Shown here: positions 1-9,095 of the stretch, in pieces
How the letters are laid out: each line of letters starts with the position of its first letter
Position numbering within the stretch: the first letter of the stretch is position 1
Assembly: GCA_025359105.1 (NCBI GenBank)
Contig: JANYHK010000030.1
Coordinates: 1 to 64,000, forward strand
DNA from: Myxococcales bacterium
GTDB taxonomy: Bacteria > Myxococcota_A > Polyangia > Polyangiales > Polyangiaceae
Length of the DNA: 64,000 nucleotides
Reading direction: 5' to 3'
Notes under the pieces: generated by a model
Seen by the model: only the letters and a program-made list of their open reading frames with translations
Databases searched by the model: none
What the model was told of the DNA's origin: nothing
Position numbers and translations under genes: made by a program

Positions 1-1872
1 CTAGACGGGCTTCCTCGGTCTCGGGAGCGAGTACTCCTTGAGCCGAGTCACGAGGGTGCGACGCGAGATGCCGAGCAGCTGCGCAGCCTTCGTCTGATTT
101 CCGGCGCACTGCTCCAGCGCGGCGATGATGCGACGGCGCTCGTCCTCGTCGTCCGCCGATCGCGCGACTCCGGACAGCGACGGCGAGGAATCAACGGCCG
201 GAGGCGAGCTGGTCAAGTCGACGATGCTGGGCGCCGACGCGCGCATGTTCGGGAAGGTCATCGAGTCGGGGTCGAAGCCCGGTTGGGCGCCGATCGCGAT
301 CACCGGACCGCGCGCCTTGGTCTCCGGCAAGTGCTCGAGCCCGATCGTGTCGCCGGCGCAGAGCAAGACAGCGCGCTCCATCATGTTGCGGAGCTCACGG
401 ATGTTGCCGGGCCACGCGTAGCGCATCAGGAGCTCGAGCACCTGCGGCGCGAGGCGCGGCGCCGGCTGGTTCATCTGCTGACTGACCATCTCGATGAACA
501 TCTTGGCGAGAGGCTCGATCTCGTCGGTGCGCTCGCGAAGCGGCGGGAGCGTGAGCGCGATCCCATTGAGGCGAAAGAAGAGATCGCGGCGGAAGCGGCC
601 CTGGCGGATCTCCTCTTCGAGATCCCGGTTGGTCGCCGAGATGAAGCGCACGTCGATCTGCCGAGGCTTCACCGCACCGACGCGCAGCACCTCGCGCTGC
701 TCGAGGACGCGGAGCAGCTTGGCCTGCAACGACATCGGCATCTCGCCGATCTCGTCGAGGAAGACCGAGCCCCCGTGCGCCGCCTCGAGGAGGCCTGGCT
801 TGGCCTGCGCGGCGCCGGTGAAGGCCCCCTTCTCGTGCCCGAAGAGCTCGCTCTCCAGCAGCGTCTCGCTCACCGCCGCGCAGTTGAGCGTCACGCACGC
901 CTGCTTCGCGCGTGGCGACCGCTGGTGGATCGTACGGGCGAGGACCTCCTTGCCCACGCCCGTCTCGCCGAGGATGAGGACGTTGATGGTGCCCGCAGCG
1001 ACACGCTCGATGATCGGCTCGAGGCGCTTCATCGCGCCGCGATCGATCGTCGCGTCGAGCGGCGGCTGGTCGGCGGACTCGCGCAGGTGCCCCTCGGCGT
1101 GGCCGTCGAGCTCCTCGAGCGTGAGGCCGTTCTTAGGGTAGCTCGCGAAGCCGATCTCGCAGGCGAAGCCCTCTTCCCTCAGCGCGGTGCCGAGCTGCTC
1201 GGCCATCCGCACGCCGACCGCCGGCTCGGTGTTCGGGAGGAGAGCTTCGTAGCGACCGGGCCCCACGGTGGCGATCACGTCGGTCGACCGAAGCCCCTCG
1301 CGGAGCACGCGATCGAGGCTGTGCGCGCGCGCCACGTCGTCGACGATCTTGGTCTTGGTCGACGAGCTGACGTCGTGGAGGACCGAGGCCTCCATCCGGA
1401 TTTGCACGATGCCGAACGTCGCCCGGTCGCGAGACGCGCGCTCGCGGACCTGGTCGACCATCGACGCGAACGCGTCCTTGCTCCAGACGCGAACGGGCGG
1501 GTTGTTCTTGGGCGCCGCCTGAAGGACGAGGACCGACGCGCCGACGGTCACCATGTCGCCGACAGCGAGGTCGACGGTCTCTCTCGACGCGAGCTTGCGC
1601 CCCGCGACGACGGTGCCATTCGTGGAGCCCTGATCGACCAGGGCGAACGCAGGCCCCACCCGGAGAACGGCGTGCAGCCGGCTCACCTTCGCGTCGTTGA
1701 GGCGAATGGCGCACTCCTCACCGCGACCGATGGTGAGCTCGCCGCCCTCTGGCAGCGCGATCGTGTAGACCCCGGCCTTGCTCATGACGAGGAGCGACAC
1801 TCCAGCCACGCCGTCGCGCACGGGCGGGTCGGTCACGCGTCGCGGATCGTTGGGGGGATTGTCGGGGACCAC
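1..1872 (-). CDS. FHA-domain sigma54-dependent transcriptional activator
   Basis: Enhancer-binding protein that would activate RNA polymerase-sigma54. An FHA phosphopeptide-binding domain covers about residues 42-118, with GR (49-50), SRLH (64-67) and STNG (83-86) of its signature. Residues 145-262 resemble a GGDEF-type cyclase fold but lack the GGDEF active site. The AAA+ core follows with Walker A GETGVGKE (302-309), the sigma54-contacting GAFTGA loop (349-354) and Walker B FLDEIGE (371-377). A Fis-type helix-turn-helix ends the protein (about 585-617). FHA input is known in myxobacterial activators and points to control by Ser/Thr kinases instead of a histidine kinase; that is inference here. 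Start is GTG; an ATG at codon 30 is possible. The gene is complete, its TAG lying at the first bases of the window. Confidence 0.93.
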   Translation of the reverse strand: MVPDNPPNDPRRVTDPPVRDGVAGVSLLVMSKAGVYTIALPEGGELTIGRGEECAIRLNDAKVSRLHAVLRVGPAFALVDQGSTNGTVVAGRKLASRETVDLAVGDMVTVGASVLVLQAAPKNNPPVRVWSKDAFASMVDQVRERASRDRATFGIVQIRMEASVLHDVSSSTKTKIVDDVARAHSLDRVLREGLRSTDVIATVGPGRYEALLPNTEPAVGVRMAEQLGTALREEGFACEIGFASYPKNGLTLEELDGHAEGHLRESADQPPLDATIDRGAMKRLEPIIERVAAGTINVLILGETGVGKEVLARTIHQRSPRAKQACVTLNCAAVSETLLESELFGHEKGAFTGAAQAKPGLLEAAHGGSVFLDEIGEMPMSLQAKLLRVLEQREVLRVGAVKPRQIDVRFISATNRDLEEEIRQGRFRRDLFFRLNGIALTLPPLRERTDEIEPLAKMFIEMVSQQMNQPAPRLAPQVLELLMRYAWPGNIRELRNMMERAVLLCAGDTIGLEHLPETKARGPVIAIGAQPGFDPDSMTFPNMRASAPSIVDLTSSPPAVDSSPSLSGVARSADDEDERRRIIAALEQCAGNQTKAAQLLGISRRTLVTRLKEYSLPRPRKPV

Positions 1873-1918
1873 TCGGATCCAGGACGGTACTTGAACGCGA
1901 TCGGGCAGCGCAAGAGAG

Positions 1919-2206
1919 TCACTCGCCCCTCCCGGCGCGCCAGAGGTAGACGGCCCCGAGGACCAGGAATACCCCTCCGGCGGCGCGGTGGAGCCAGACC
2001 GGCGAAACCCAGCGGGTCACGAGGGCGCCGCCAAGGACGGCAAGCGCGGAGGTCGTCACCAGGGCGAGCGCGGAGCCCGCGAAGACCGACCATCGGGAGT
2101 CCGCTCCGCCCCCGGCGGCCAGGGAGAGCGTCGCGAGCTGGGTCTTGTCGCCCAGCTCGGCCACGAACACGGCAACGAACGTGGAGAAGAGGAGCTTCCA
2201 ATCCAT
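1919..2206 (-). CDS. GDT1/TMEM165 (UPF0016) family membrane protein, half-size
   Basis: Small protein of 95 residues with three predicted membrane helices. The hallmark motif ELGDKT lies in the first helix (near residues 17-22). The family moves cations, probably Mn2+ or Ca2+ against protons, across membranes. Full-length members have two such three-helix repeats, each with this motif; here only one is encoded, so the protein would act as a homodimer or with a partner, as known for half-size bacterial members. ATG at 2206 was chosen because GAGG lies 5 bp before it; an in-frame GTG at 2212 is the alternative. The gene follows the FHA activator's start by about 45 bp on the same strand, so the two could be co-transcribed. 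Confidence 0.85.
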   Translation of the reverse strand: MDWKLLFSTFVAVFVAELGDKTQLATLSLAAGGGADSRWSVFAGSALALVTTSALAVLGGALVTRWVSPVWLHRAAGGVFLVLGAVYLWRAGRGE

Positions 2207-2273
2207 GACCACCTCGTAGCAAAACCCGCGCCGGCACGCAGATCCTGCAGCGCCCGCGCAAAACGGACTGGCC

Positions 2274-2744
2274 TTATTGACGCCACACCGTCGTCTGGAG
2301 CTCCGCGTGCGAGGCGAGCAAGGCGGCGTACTGGCGCTGCACGATCGTGCGAACGCGCAGCGGCATCACGAAGAGTGGGACCTCGCGGAGCGCCGACTCG
2401 TATGCCTTGCGGGAGATCGTCTCGCCGCGATCGCACTGCTCGAGGAGCATCCTATCGCTGAGTCCGCTTCGGTCGTGCTCGGCGACCCAACCCGGGGGGC
2501 GGCTTCGGCGTGATGGCGGTTGCTCCGGCGCTCCGAGGTCTGCGCGCAGAAGACCGAGCTCGGCGGCGAAGCGCCTGCGCTCTGCCGCGCGCGTGCCGAG
2601 GAAGGTCCGGAGGACCGGGTCGGACACTTGACGCGCCGCGACTTCGTAGCCTGCCTCCGCCTCACAGCACGCGGCGAGCAGGCACGAGAGCGTCGCGCCA
2701 AGTTGCTCTTCGGTTACGTTCCCCGCGCTCTCGGCTGACATCAT
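2274..2744 (-). CDS. DUF2383 / PA2169-type four-helix-bundle protein
   Basis: Soluble, helix-rich 156-residue protein without signal peptide. The N-terminal part (about residues 15-75), with alternating Ala/Glu/Arg-rich helices and the segment [19 protein letters not shown], matches the ferritin-like DUF2383 pattern; the middle is a Pro/Arg-rich linker and the C-terminal half is helical again. The biochemical role of DUF2383 is not known; related bundles are stress-associated. ATG at 2744 and ATG at 2741 are both usable; GGAG lies close upstream and spaces better with the second. A strong sigma54 promoter (2769-2784) lies directly upstream, so the gene should be controlled by an enhancer-binding protein. 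Confidence 0.72.
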   Translation of the reverse strand: MMSAESAGNVTEEQLGATLSCLLAACCEAEAGYEVAARQVSDPVLRTFLGTRAAERRRFAAELGLLRADLGAPEQPPSRRSRPPGWVAEHDRSGLSDRMLLEQCDRGETISRKAYESALREVPLFVMPLRVRTIVQRQYAALLASHAELQTTVWRQ

Positions 2745-2768
2745 CCTCTCCGTCGTCCCAGACGACGC

Positions 2769-2784
2769 TGCAGCGCACGTGCCA
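2769..2784 (-). promoter_or_regulatory. sigma54 (-24/-12) promoter of the DUF2383 gene
   Basis: On the minus strand the site reads TGGCACGTGCGCTGCA. Against TGGCACG-N4-TTGCW it matches 11 of 12 defined positions, with the invariant GG and GC 12 bp apart. The expected transcription start is near 2758, which leaves a short leader holding the ribosome-binding site before the ATG. Confidence 0.75.
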
Positions 2785-2851
2785 CGCGCGCGCGCGAGGG
2801 ATCGCCCGGGCGACGCGCGCGCAGCGGTTGCGCCGGCACGCCAGCCCTGCG

Positions 2852-4489
2852 TCAGGCTACGAGGCCCCGGGGCCAGGTCGACACGCGCGCGCGCACGCGC
2901 GACAGCTCGGCTTCGAGACCTGCGCGCGTATCGATGACGAGGTGCTCGGAGTCGAGCAGCTCGGTCACCGGCTCGAAGCGCTTCACGAAATCGTCGAGCA
3001 CGTCGAGGCGGCCGTCGGAGACGCTCTGCCCCTTCGCGCGCAGGGCCAGCCGTGCGCGCACGACGTCCATCGGCACCTGGCACTCGAGGAAGCAGAACGG
3101 CGCGCCCATCTCGCGCGCGAGCGCTCGGGCGGCGGCACGGAAGCGCATAGAGCGGAACGACGCATCGAGAATCACCGGACGGCCCGATGCGAGCGCCACC
3201 CGCGCGCGACGGAGCACCTCGGTGTAGACGAGCTCGGTGAACGCCGGATCGTACGCGCCGGACCACGCGCCGTCGCGAACCGCCTCGGTCGCACGCACAC
3301 CGATCATGTCCTTGCGCGTTCGATCGGCGTCCACCACGGGCGCGCTCATCTCGTAGGCGAGGGCGTCGGCGAGCGTGCTCTTGCCCGCCGCGATGATGCC
3401 GCCCACGCACACCACCTGCGGCGTCAGGAGCGCGCGGCGCTCGGCGGAGAGGGCCAAGAGAAAGTACCCGCGCGCCTGGGCGGCGGCGGCCTGCCGGGTC
3501 GACGTCGGAAGGGCGTGGTCGCTCGCGCAGAAGTGCGCGATCTTTCCGCGCACGAAGGCGCGGTAGCCCTCGTAGAAGTCGACGAGCTCGTAGAGATCGT
3601 AGTCGTTCGCGGCTCGCGCGTACTGCGCTAGCAGGCGCTCGGCGAGATCGACGGAGCCAAAGTGCGCCAGATCCATGGAGAGGAACGCGATGTCGGAGCA
3701 GACGTCGCCGAAGCGGAAGCGCTCGTTGAACTCGATGCAGTCGATGACTTTCGGCGGGCCGTCGTCCTCGAAATAGACGTGCTCGAGGCGCAGATCTCCG
3801 TGTCCGTCGCGCACCCGACCTGACGCGGCGCGGCGCTCGAAGACGCTGCGGCGCGTGGTGAGGATCTCGCGCGGGATGCGGCGGAGCTCGGCGGCCTCGG
3901 CCGGCGAGACGTAGCGCTCGAGCGCCGCGCCGACCTGGGCGAAGTTCTCCTCCACGCTCGCAGCGATCGCGTCGGGCGAGCCATACGCCGCGGCCTTGGC
4001 GTCCGTCCCGCACGAGGCGTGGAACGCGGCGAGGTGCTCGGCGAGCCGATCGATCTCGGCGAGCCCGAGCGCTCGCGACAACAGCATGCGATCCGCCCGC
4101 CGCTCGTCGGTGAGTCGCACCATGTGCACGGCCCAGTCGACCGGCTCACAGTCGGCTCGCTCGGCTGCCTTGCCTTCTTTGCCTTCTTTGCCTTCTTTGC
4201 CTTCGCCGAAGACGTGGCGCCCGTCTGGTCGCCGACGCACCGGCACGAGCCCGCGGTACACGCCCGGGGCGAGCCGGGCGTTGAGGCGCAGCTCGGCCTC
4301 ACACGCGCCGAGGCGAGCCTCGAGCGTGCGAAAATCGAGGAACCCGAAATCGACCGGCCTTTTCACCTTGAACGCAGAGTCCGCGGTCAGAAACACCCAC
4401 GAGATGTGCGTTTCGACGACCGAAACCAGGGCGTTGGGAGGCTCCGGATAGGCGTCGGGGCACGCGAGATCGTCGCGGATGGAGGGCAT
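2852..4489 (-). CDS. Bifunctional aminoglycoside-phosphotransferase-like / zeta-type AAA kinase protein
   Basis: Fusion of two kinase folds. Counting from the in-frame TTG at 4501, residues 25-330 form an APH-like domain with catalytic loop HGDLRLEH (234-241) and metal-binding VIDCIEFN (252-259). Residues 362-540 form a P-loop nucleotide kinase with Walker A GGIIAAGKST (367-376), of the zeta-toxin/AAA_33 type. This domain order is a known bacterial family of unknown substrate; no resistance function has been shown for it in general. ATG at 4489 is preferred over TTG at 4501, giving 545 residues. A nine-base tandem repeat encodes a KEG-repeat loop inside the APH domain. The gene is divergent from the acyltransferase gene with only 53 bp between the starts. 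Confidence 0.88.
   Translation of the reverse strand: MPSIRDDLACPDAYPEPPNALVSVVETHISWVFLTADSAFKVKRPVDFGFLDFRTLEARLGACEAELRLNARLAPGVYRGLVPVRRRPDGRHVFGEGKEGKEGKEGKAAERADCEPVDWAVHMVRLTDERRADRMLLSRALGLAEIDRLAEHLAAFHASCGTDAKAAAYGSPDAIAASVEENFAQVGAALERYVSPAEAAELRRIPREILTTRRSVFERRAASGRVRDGHGDLRLEHVYFEDDGPPKVIDCIEFNERFRFGDVCSDIAFLSMDLAHFGSVDLAERLLAQYARAANDYDLYELVDFYEGYRAFVRGKIAHFCASDHALPTSTRQAAAAQARGYFLLALSAERRALLTPQVVCVGGIIAAGKSTLADALAYEMSAPVVDADRTRKDMIGVRATEAVRDGAWSGAYDPAFTELVYTEVLRRARVALASGRPVILDASFRSMRFRAAARALAREMGAPFCFLECQVPMDVVRARLALRAKGQSVSDGRLDVLDDFVKRFEPVTELLDSEHLVIDTRAGLEAELSRVRARVSTWPRGLVA
4172..4204. repeat. 9-bp tandem repeat (gccttcttt)n
   Basis: Three exact copies plus a 6-bp partial copy. 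On the coding (minus) strand they encode Lys-Glu-Gly repeats at about residues 100-111 of the APH/zeta protein. The unit is a multiple of three, so copy-number change would lengthen the loop without frameshift. Confidence 0.9.
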
Positions 4490-4542
4490 ACCGAAGTCCA
4501 ATGCATTCGTCGTACCGAACCTGGCACGGCGCGTGTACGTGG

Positions 4543-5316
4543 ATGGGCGTGTCCATCGACGGCTTCTCCGAGCTCGACAAGCAGGCGTTCGAGGCGTTCT
4601 CCCCCCACGCCGCCGATCGTTTCTACGATCGCGTGGATCTCGTCGCGCGCGTCCTGGGCGTGGAGGTCACGGGCCTCGAGAACGTCCCGCGAGGGCGCGC
4701 CCTCTTCGTGGCGAACCACGCGTTCGGGTGGGAGGTCGCCTTCGCGATGGGGGCCATCTCGCGGGCGACGGGCCGCACCGTCTGGGCGCTCGGGGAGCAC
4801 GCGTGGTGGCGCTTTCCCTTCCTCCGCACGCTCGCGGCGCGTGTCGGCACCGTCGACGGGACCTCTCAAAACTGCGACCGGCTGCTGCAGGCGGACGAGC
4901 TCGTCCTCGTCCTCCCCGGCGGGCTCCGCGAAGCGGTGAAGCCCAAAGAGCTGCGCTACCGGCTCCTCTGGGGAAAGCGCTACGGCTTCGTGCGCGCCGC
5001 GATTCGCAACGGGGCGCCGCTCGTACCGCTCGCGGCGATCGGCGGCGACGACATGTGGGACTTCGTCGGGGACGCCTACGCGCGCGGCCGCCGCTGGCTA
5101 AAGATGGACGTGCCTATCCCGCTGCCCAGGCGCATCCTCCCGATCCCGCACCGCGTCCACCTCAAGTACGTCGTCGGTGAGCCGGTCGTCCCTGCCGCGG
5201 CACCCGACCAGGAGAGCGATCCCGCCGTTCTACGTACGACGCGGCTACAGATCGAGGGCGCGCTGCACGAGCTCATCGACACCGAGCTCGCCGCGCGCGC
5301 CGGAATCAGCCTCTGA
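4543..5316 (+). CDS. Lysophospholipid/diacylglycerol acyltransferase-like protein (PlsC superfamily)
   Basis: About 257 residues. The acyltransferase motif I region reads VANHAFGWE: His is followed four residues later by Glu where the family normally has Asp (H-x4-D). The later block LPGGLREAVK matches the FPGGxREA block of the MGAT/DGAT-like branch of the LPLAT superfamily, so the likely role is acyl transfer to a lysophospholipid, glycerolipid or alcohol at the cytoplasmic membrane. No clear transmembrane helix is visible. The start is uncertain: ATG at 4543 (MGVSIDGF) is chosen because the 14 residues encoded from an upstream ATG at 4501 look unlike the family. Divergent from the APH/zeta gene and convergent with the NtrC-type gene, 11 bp away. 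Confidence 0.82.
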   Translation: MGVSIDGFSELDKQAFEAFSPHAADRFYDRVDLVARVLGVEVTGLENVPRGRALFVANHAFGWEVAFAMGAISRATGRTVWALGEHAWWRFPFLRTLAARVGTVDGTSQNCDRLLQADELVLVLPGGLREAVKPKELRYRLLWGKRYGFVRAAIRNGAPLVPLAAIGGDDMWDFVGDAYARGRRWLKMDVPIPLPRRILPIPHRVHLKYVVGEPVVPAAAPDQESDPAVLRTTRLQIEGALHELIDTELAARAGISL

Positions 5317-5327
5317 AGTCGGCGCGC

Positions 5328-6797
<1,470 letters not shown>

Positions 6798-6909
6798 AGC
6801 ATCGACCGTGCCCAGCTCGCGCCCCGGGCAACCACGGCGGAAGAGGTGAGTTCGTGGTCGAGCGACGCAAGGCGTGCGCCGCTGCGCAGCCTTTGCACCG
6901 AACGGAGGG

Positions 6910-7359
6910 TCAGGTCCCGCGCAACCGTTTGACGGCGGCGGTCACGTCGTTTCCCTGCACGCTGGCGCCGGAGCCTTTCAGATGCTTCATCGCGACGCCG
7001 GTGGCCTGCCCGTCGCTCTTCGCCGCGCGCACGGCCTCTGCGACCGGCGCGAGCAGCTCCACGATCTGCTCGGGACCGAGCGTCGCCGGCAACACGGCGA
7101 GGAGCAGCGCGTTCTCGCGCTCGAGGCTCGCGCGCTGCTCCGGCGCGGTGTGCGTGAGCGTCTCTTCGTTCGACTTCACGAGCTTGCGTACGATCGCGAT
7201 CGCCTCGTCGTTCGAGACAGCCTTGTTCGTGCGCGCCTCCGCCGTCTGGATCTCGCCGAGCGCGAGCCGCAGGATCGACGAAGCCGCGGCGTCCTTCGCC
7301 TTCATGGCCTCGGCCGCGCGGGCCTTCAGGGTGTCCACCACGTTCTTCTCGGACGTCAT
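6910..7359 (-). CDS. GatB/YqeY domain protein
   Basis: 149 residues, close to the usual YqeY length of about 150. The helical tail-domain fold shared with GatB is recognised by the N-terminal pattern [13 protein letters not shown], the ExxxLLAVLP turn in the middle and the C-terminal [15 protein letters not shown] segment. In GatB this domain helps contact tRNA; free-standing YqeY proteins are of uncertain function. ATG at 7359 follows a 16-bp promoter-like element (7369-7384) that is repeated upstream of tRNA-Cys at 44.4 kb. The gap between element and ATG is only 9 bp, so the mRNA leader is very short. Confidence 0.9.
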   Translation of the reverse strand: MTSEKNVVDTLKARAAEAMKAKDAAASSILRLALGEIQTAEARTNKAVSNDEAIAIVRKLVKSNEETLTHTAPEQRASLERENALLLAVLPATLGPEQIVELLAPVAEAVRAAKSDGQATGVAMKHLKGSGASVQGNDVTAAVKRLRGT

Positions 7360-7368
7360 GCCAGGCTT

Positions 7369-7384
7369 CTATAGCAACCGTCCT
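7369..7384 (-). promoter_or_regulatory. Promoter-like 16-bp element before yqeY
   Basis: On the minus strand it reads AGGACGGTTGCTATAG. It contains an extended -10 type sequence (TGCTATAG). The same 16 bases occur at 44382-44397 upstream of tRNA-Cys, also on the minus strand. Confidence 0.55.
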
Positions 7385-7442
7385 CTGGATGGAACGGCGC
7401 GCGTCGGAACCAACCGCGGAGCGCGCCGGCACAGGGGGTGCT

Positions 7443-8117
7443 ATGCCCGTGGCCGTGAGCAGCCGACTTGCCCCCATCGCGCTCGTCGCCGCCATCGTCG
7501 GCGCCGGAATTTTCGCAGTCTTTCGCTCCGATCCGAGGGCCGCAGCCGACAGGGCGCCAACGTCGCCTCCCGCCGTGGCGGCGCCGGGACGCGAGGCGCC
7601 TGCGGGGGTCGACCCTCGCGCGACGCTCCCTGCGAATCACCCCAGTCTCGACAGCCCCCCTCCGCGCGCGACGGTCGCGCCGACACCCGACGACACGCCG
7701 AACCTGGTGTGGACGGCGCCCGCCGCCTGGGCGGTCGCGCCGAACCCGAGCACGATGCGTCTCGCGACGTACAAGGTGCCCGGCCCGGGCGGCGAAGCAG
7801 AGCTCTCCGTCGCGCGCGCAGGCGGCTCCGCAGACGCGAACATCGAACGGTGGCTCGGCCAGTTCGATCAGGCCGGCAAGGACACGCGCACGGAGAACAC
7901 CGTCCGCGGCATGAAGGTCACGATCGTGGAGGTCTCCGGCACTTACCTCGGCGGGATGACCGGTGCGCAGGGGAACCATCCGGGGTGGTCGCTTCTCGCG
8001 GCGATCGTCCAGGGCAAGGGCGATCCCTACTTCTTCAAGATGACCGGCCCGACCACGACGGTCCGCGCGGCGCGGCCCGCGTTCGACGGCATGGTGGACG
8101 CCCTCACTCCGAAGTGA
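7443..8117 (+). CDS. Membrane-anchored periplasmic protein of unknown function
   Basis: 224 residues. An N-terminal hydrophobic segment (about residues 9-26) is followed by a long Ala/Pro-rich spacer to about residue 80 and then a globular domain beginning LVWTAPAAWAVAP with ATYKVPGPGGEAELSVAR. This domain resembles secreted proteins common in planctomycetes and myxobacteria that contain a W-P-M-R-A-S-like start and a GGEADxSV strand; their function is unknown. ATG at 7443 was chosen because AGGGGG lies 4-5 bp upstream. The 3' end overlaps the convergent small membrane protein gene by 14 bp. It sits next to the cytochrome cluster, but a role there is only a guess. Confidence 0.7.
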   Translation: MPVAVSSRLAPIALVAAIVGAGIFAVFRSDPRAAADRAPTSPPAVAAPGREAPAGVDPRATLPANHPSLDSPPPRATVAPTPDDTPNLVWTAPAAWAVAPNPSTMRLATYKVPGPGGEAELSVARAGGSADANIERWLGQFDQAGKDTRTENTVRGMKVTIVEVSGTYLGGMTGAQGNHPGWSLLAAIVQGKGDPYFFKMTGPTTTVRAARPAFDGMVDALTPK

Positions 8118-8355
8118 CCTCCGGCTTCTGCGCGAGCGCGAGGCGCGTGCGACGAAGATCGGCGATCACGACGAACGCGAAGATGGCGAGCGAGAGCGTC
8201 CCCAGCACCTGCCCGATGGACATCGCGAGGATCACCTGAAGAGGGCGCGGATCGGCCACCGACCAGACCATGAGCGCGATGGCGGCGAGCCCGAGCACGC
8301 ACGACAGCGCGATGAGGCGGGGAAACGCGCGAGCGGGAAGACGGGCGATGCTCAT
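8104..8355 (-). CDS. Small two-helix membrane protein linked to the NapC-like cytochrome
   Basis: 83 residues with two predicted membrane helices (about residues 14-32 and 42-63) and a basic loop DLRRTRLALAQK at the end. Its ATG overlaps the stop of the NapC-like cytochrome gene in an ATGA arrangement (8352-8355), so the two are translationally coupled. It may be an accessory membrane subunit of the quinol dehydrogenase. I do not recognise a named family. Confidence 0.78.
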   Translation of the reverse strand: MSIARLPARAFPRLIALSCVLGLAAIALMVWSVADPRPLQVILAMSIGQVLGTLSLAIFAFVVIADLRRTRLALAQKPEVTSE

Positions 8356-9029
8356 CGGTCGGCTCCTGCGTCGAGGCGATCGCGCCGCTCGGCGTCCGCT
8401 TTCTGGACGACGTCGGCGGGCTTGGTGAACGGGTGCGCGAACCCGTGACAGCCGCCGCTCGCGCAGCTGATCTTCCCGCTGCGGACCTCCTCGAGCGCGG
8501 CCTTGTGATCGGGCTGGCGATTCCAGATCTCGAGGTGGGTCGAGTGGCAGTGCATGCAGTTGGCGTTCGGGTAGGGCTCGTAGAGGTGAATCGTCTTCAC
8601 GGCTTGCTCGACGGGCACGTTGCGGTACTCCGTCAGGTAAGCCCACACGTGGTGCATGCCGCCGATCTTCGTCGTGATCGTTCCGTACATGCCGTAGTCG
8701 GCGTGGCACATGTAACAGTTCTCTTCGCCGAAGAGCTTGTTTCGCCCATGACGTGACGCGAGCGACAGGCTCTTCGGATCGTTCGAGTCCGACGCGTGCG
8801 GAACCATGACGTGGCAGGAGCCGCAGAAGGGGCGCTGCTTGGTGGCCTCGTAGCCCTGGATGTTGCCGGCCGTTGCGAGGCCGATCGGGAGCACGCCTAG
8901 GCCGAAGAGCAGCCAGACGCGCGACACGGCGGTGAGCGCCGGCCTCCGGACGAGGTACACGACGAGGATGCTGGCGGATGCAGCGGCGCAGAAATACGCG
9001 ACGAGATCGAGCGGGGCGGCGTGGTTCAC
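8352..9029 (-). CDS. NapC/NirT-like membrane tetraheme cytochrome c
   Basis: 225 residues from a GTG start with GGAGG seven bp upstream. Two hydrophobic helices (about 9-28 and 38-56) precede the heme domain; classical NapC has one. Heme motifs are CGSCH, CYMCH, CMHCH and the atypical CASGGCH (C-x4-CH). The segment CGSCHVM with nearby His and the spacing to CYMCH fit NapC/NirT/CymA quinol dehydrogenases, which take electrons from menaquinol and pass them to periplasmic cytochromes. The divergent beta-barrel and multiheme genes begin 66 bp away, which suggests that this protein feeds them. Its 3' end overlaps the small membrane protein gene by 4 bp. Confidence 0.87.
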   Translation of the reverse strand: MNHAAPLDLVAYFCAAASASILVVYLVRRPALTAVSRVWLLFGLGVLPIGLATAGNIQGYEATKQRPFCGSCHVMVPHASDSNDPKSLSLASRHGRNKLFGEENCYMCHADYGMYGTITTKIGGMHHVWAYLTEYRNVPVEQAVKTIHLYEPYPNANCMHCHSTHLEIWNRQPDHKAALEEVRSGKISCASGGCHGFAHPFTKPADVVQKADAERRDRLDAGADR

Positions 9030-9095
9030 GAAGGACCCTCCGAGCGCGCCCGGTATTTGCACCAGGCGTCCCTGGACATGTGCAAGACGGCGGCC

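Noticed and set aside
2218-2233. sigma54-like sequence upstream of the GDT1-like gene
   Set aside because: Spacing is correct and 10 of 12 positions match, but the transcription start would fall 2 bp before the ATG and exclude the ribosome-binding site.
2852-4489. Antibiotic resistance gene
   Set aside because: The aminoglycoside-phosphotransferase-like fold is fused to a zeta-type kinase in a known uncharacterised family; sequence alone does not support resistance.
6798-6813. sigma54-like sequence before the NtrC-type gene
   Set aside because: 10 of 12 match, but it coincides with the start codon region, so it is kept only as a possibility in the gene entry.
7418-7446. sigma54-like sequence before the 224-residue gene (GGCAC and TGCT)
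   Set aside because: It abuts the ATG, so transcription would start inside the gene, and it matches only 9 of 12 positions.
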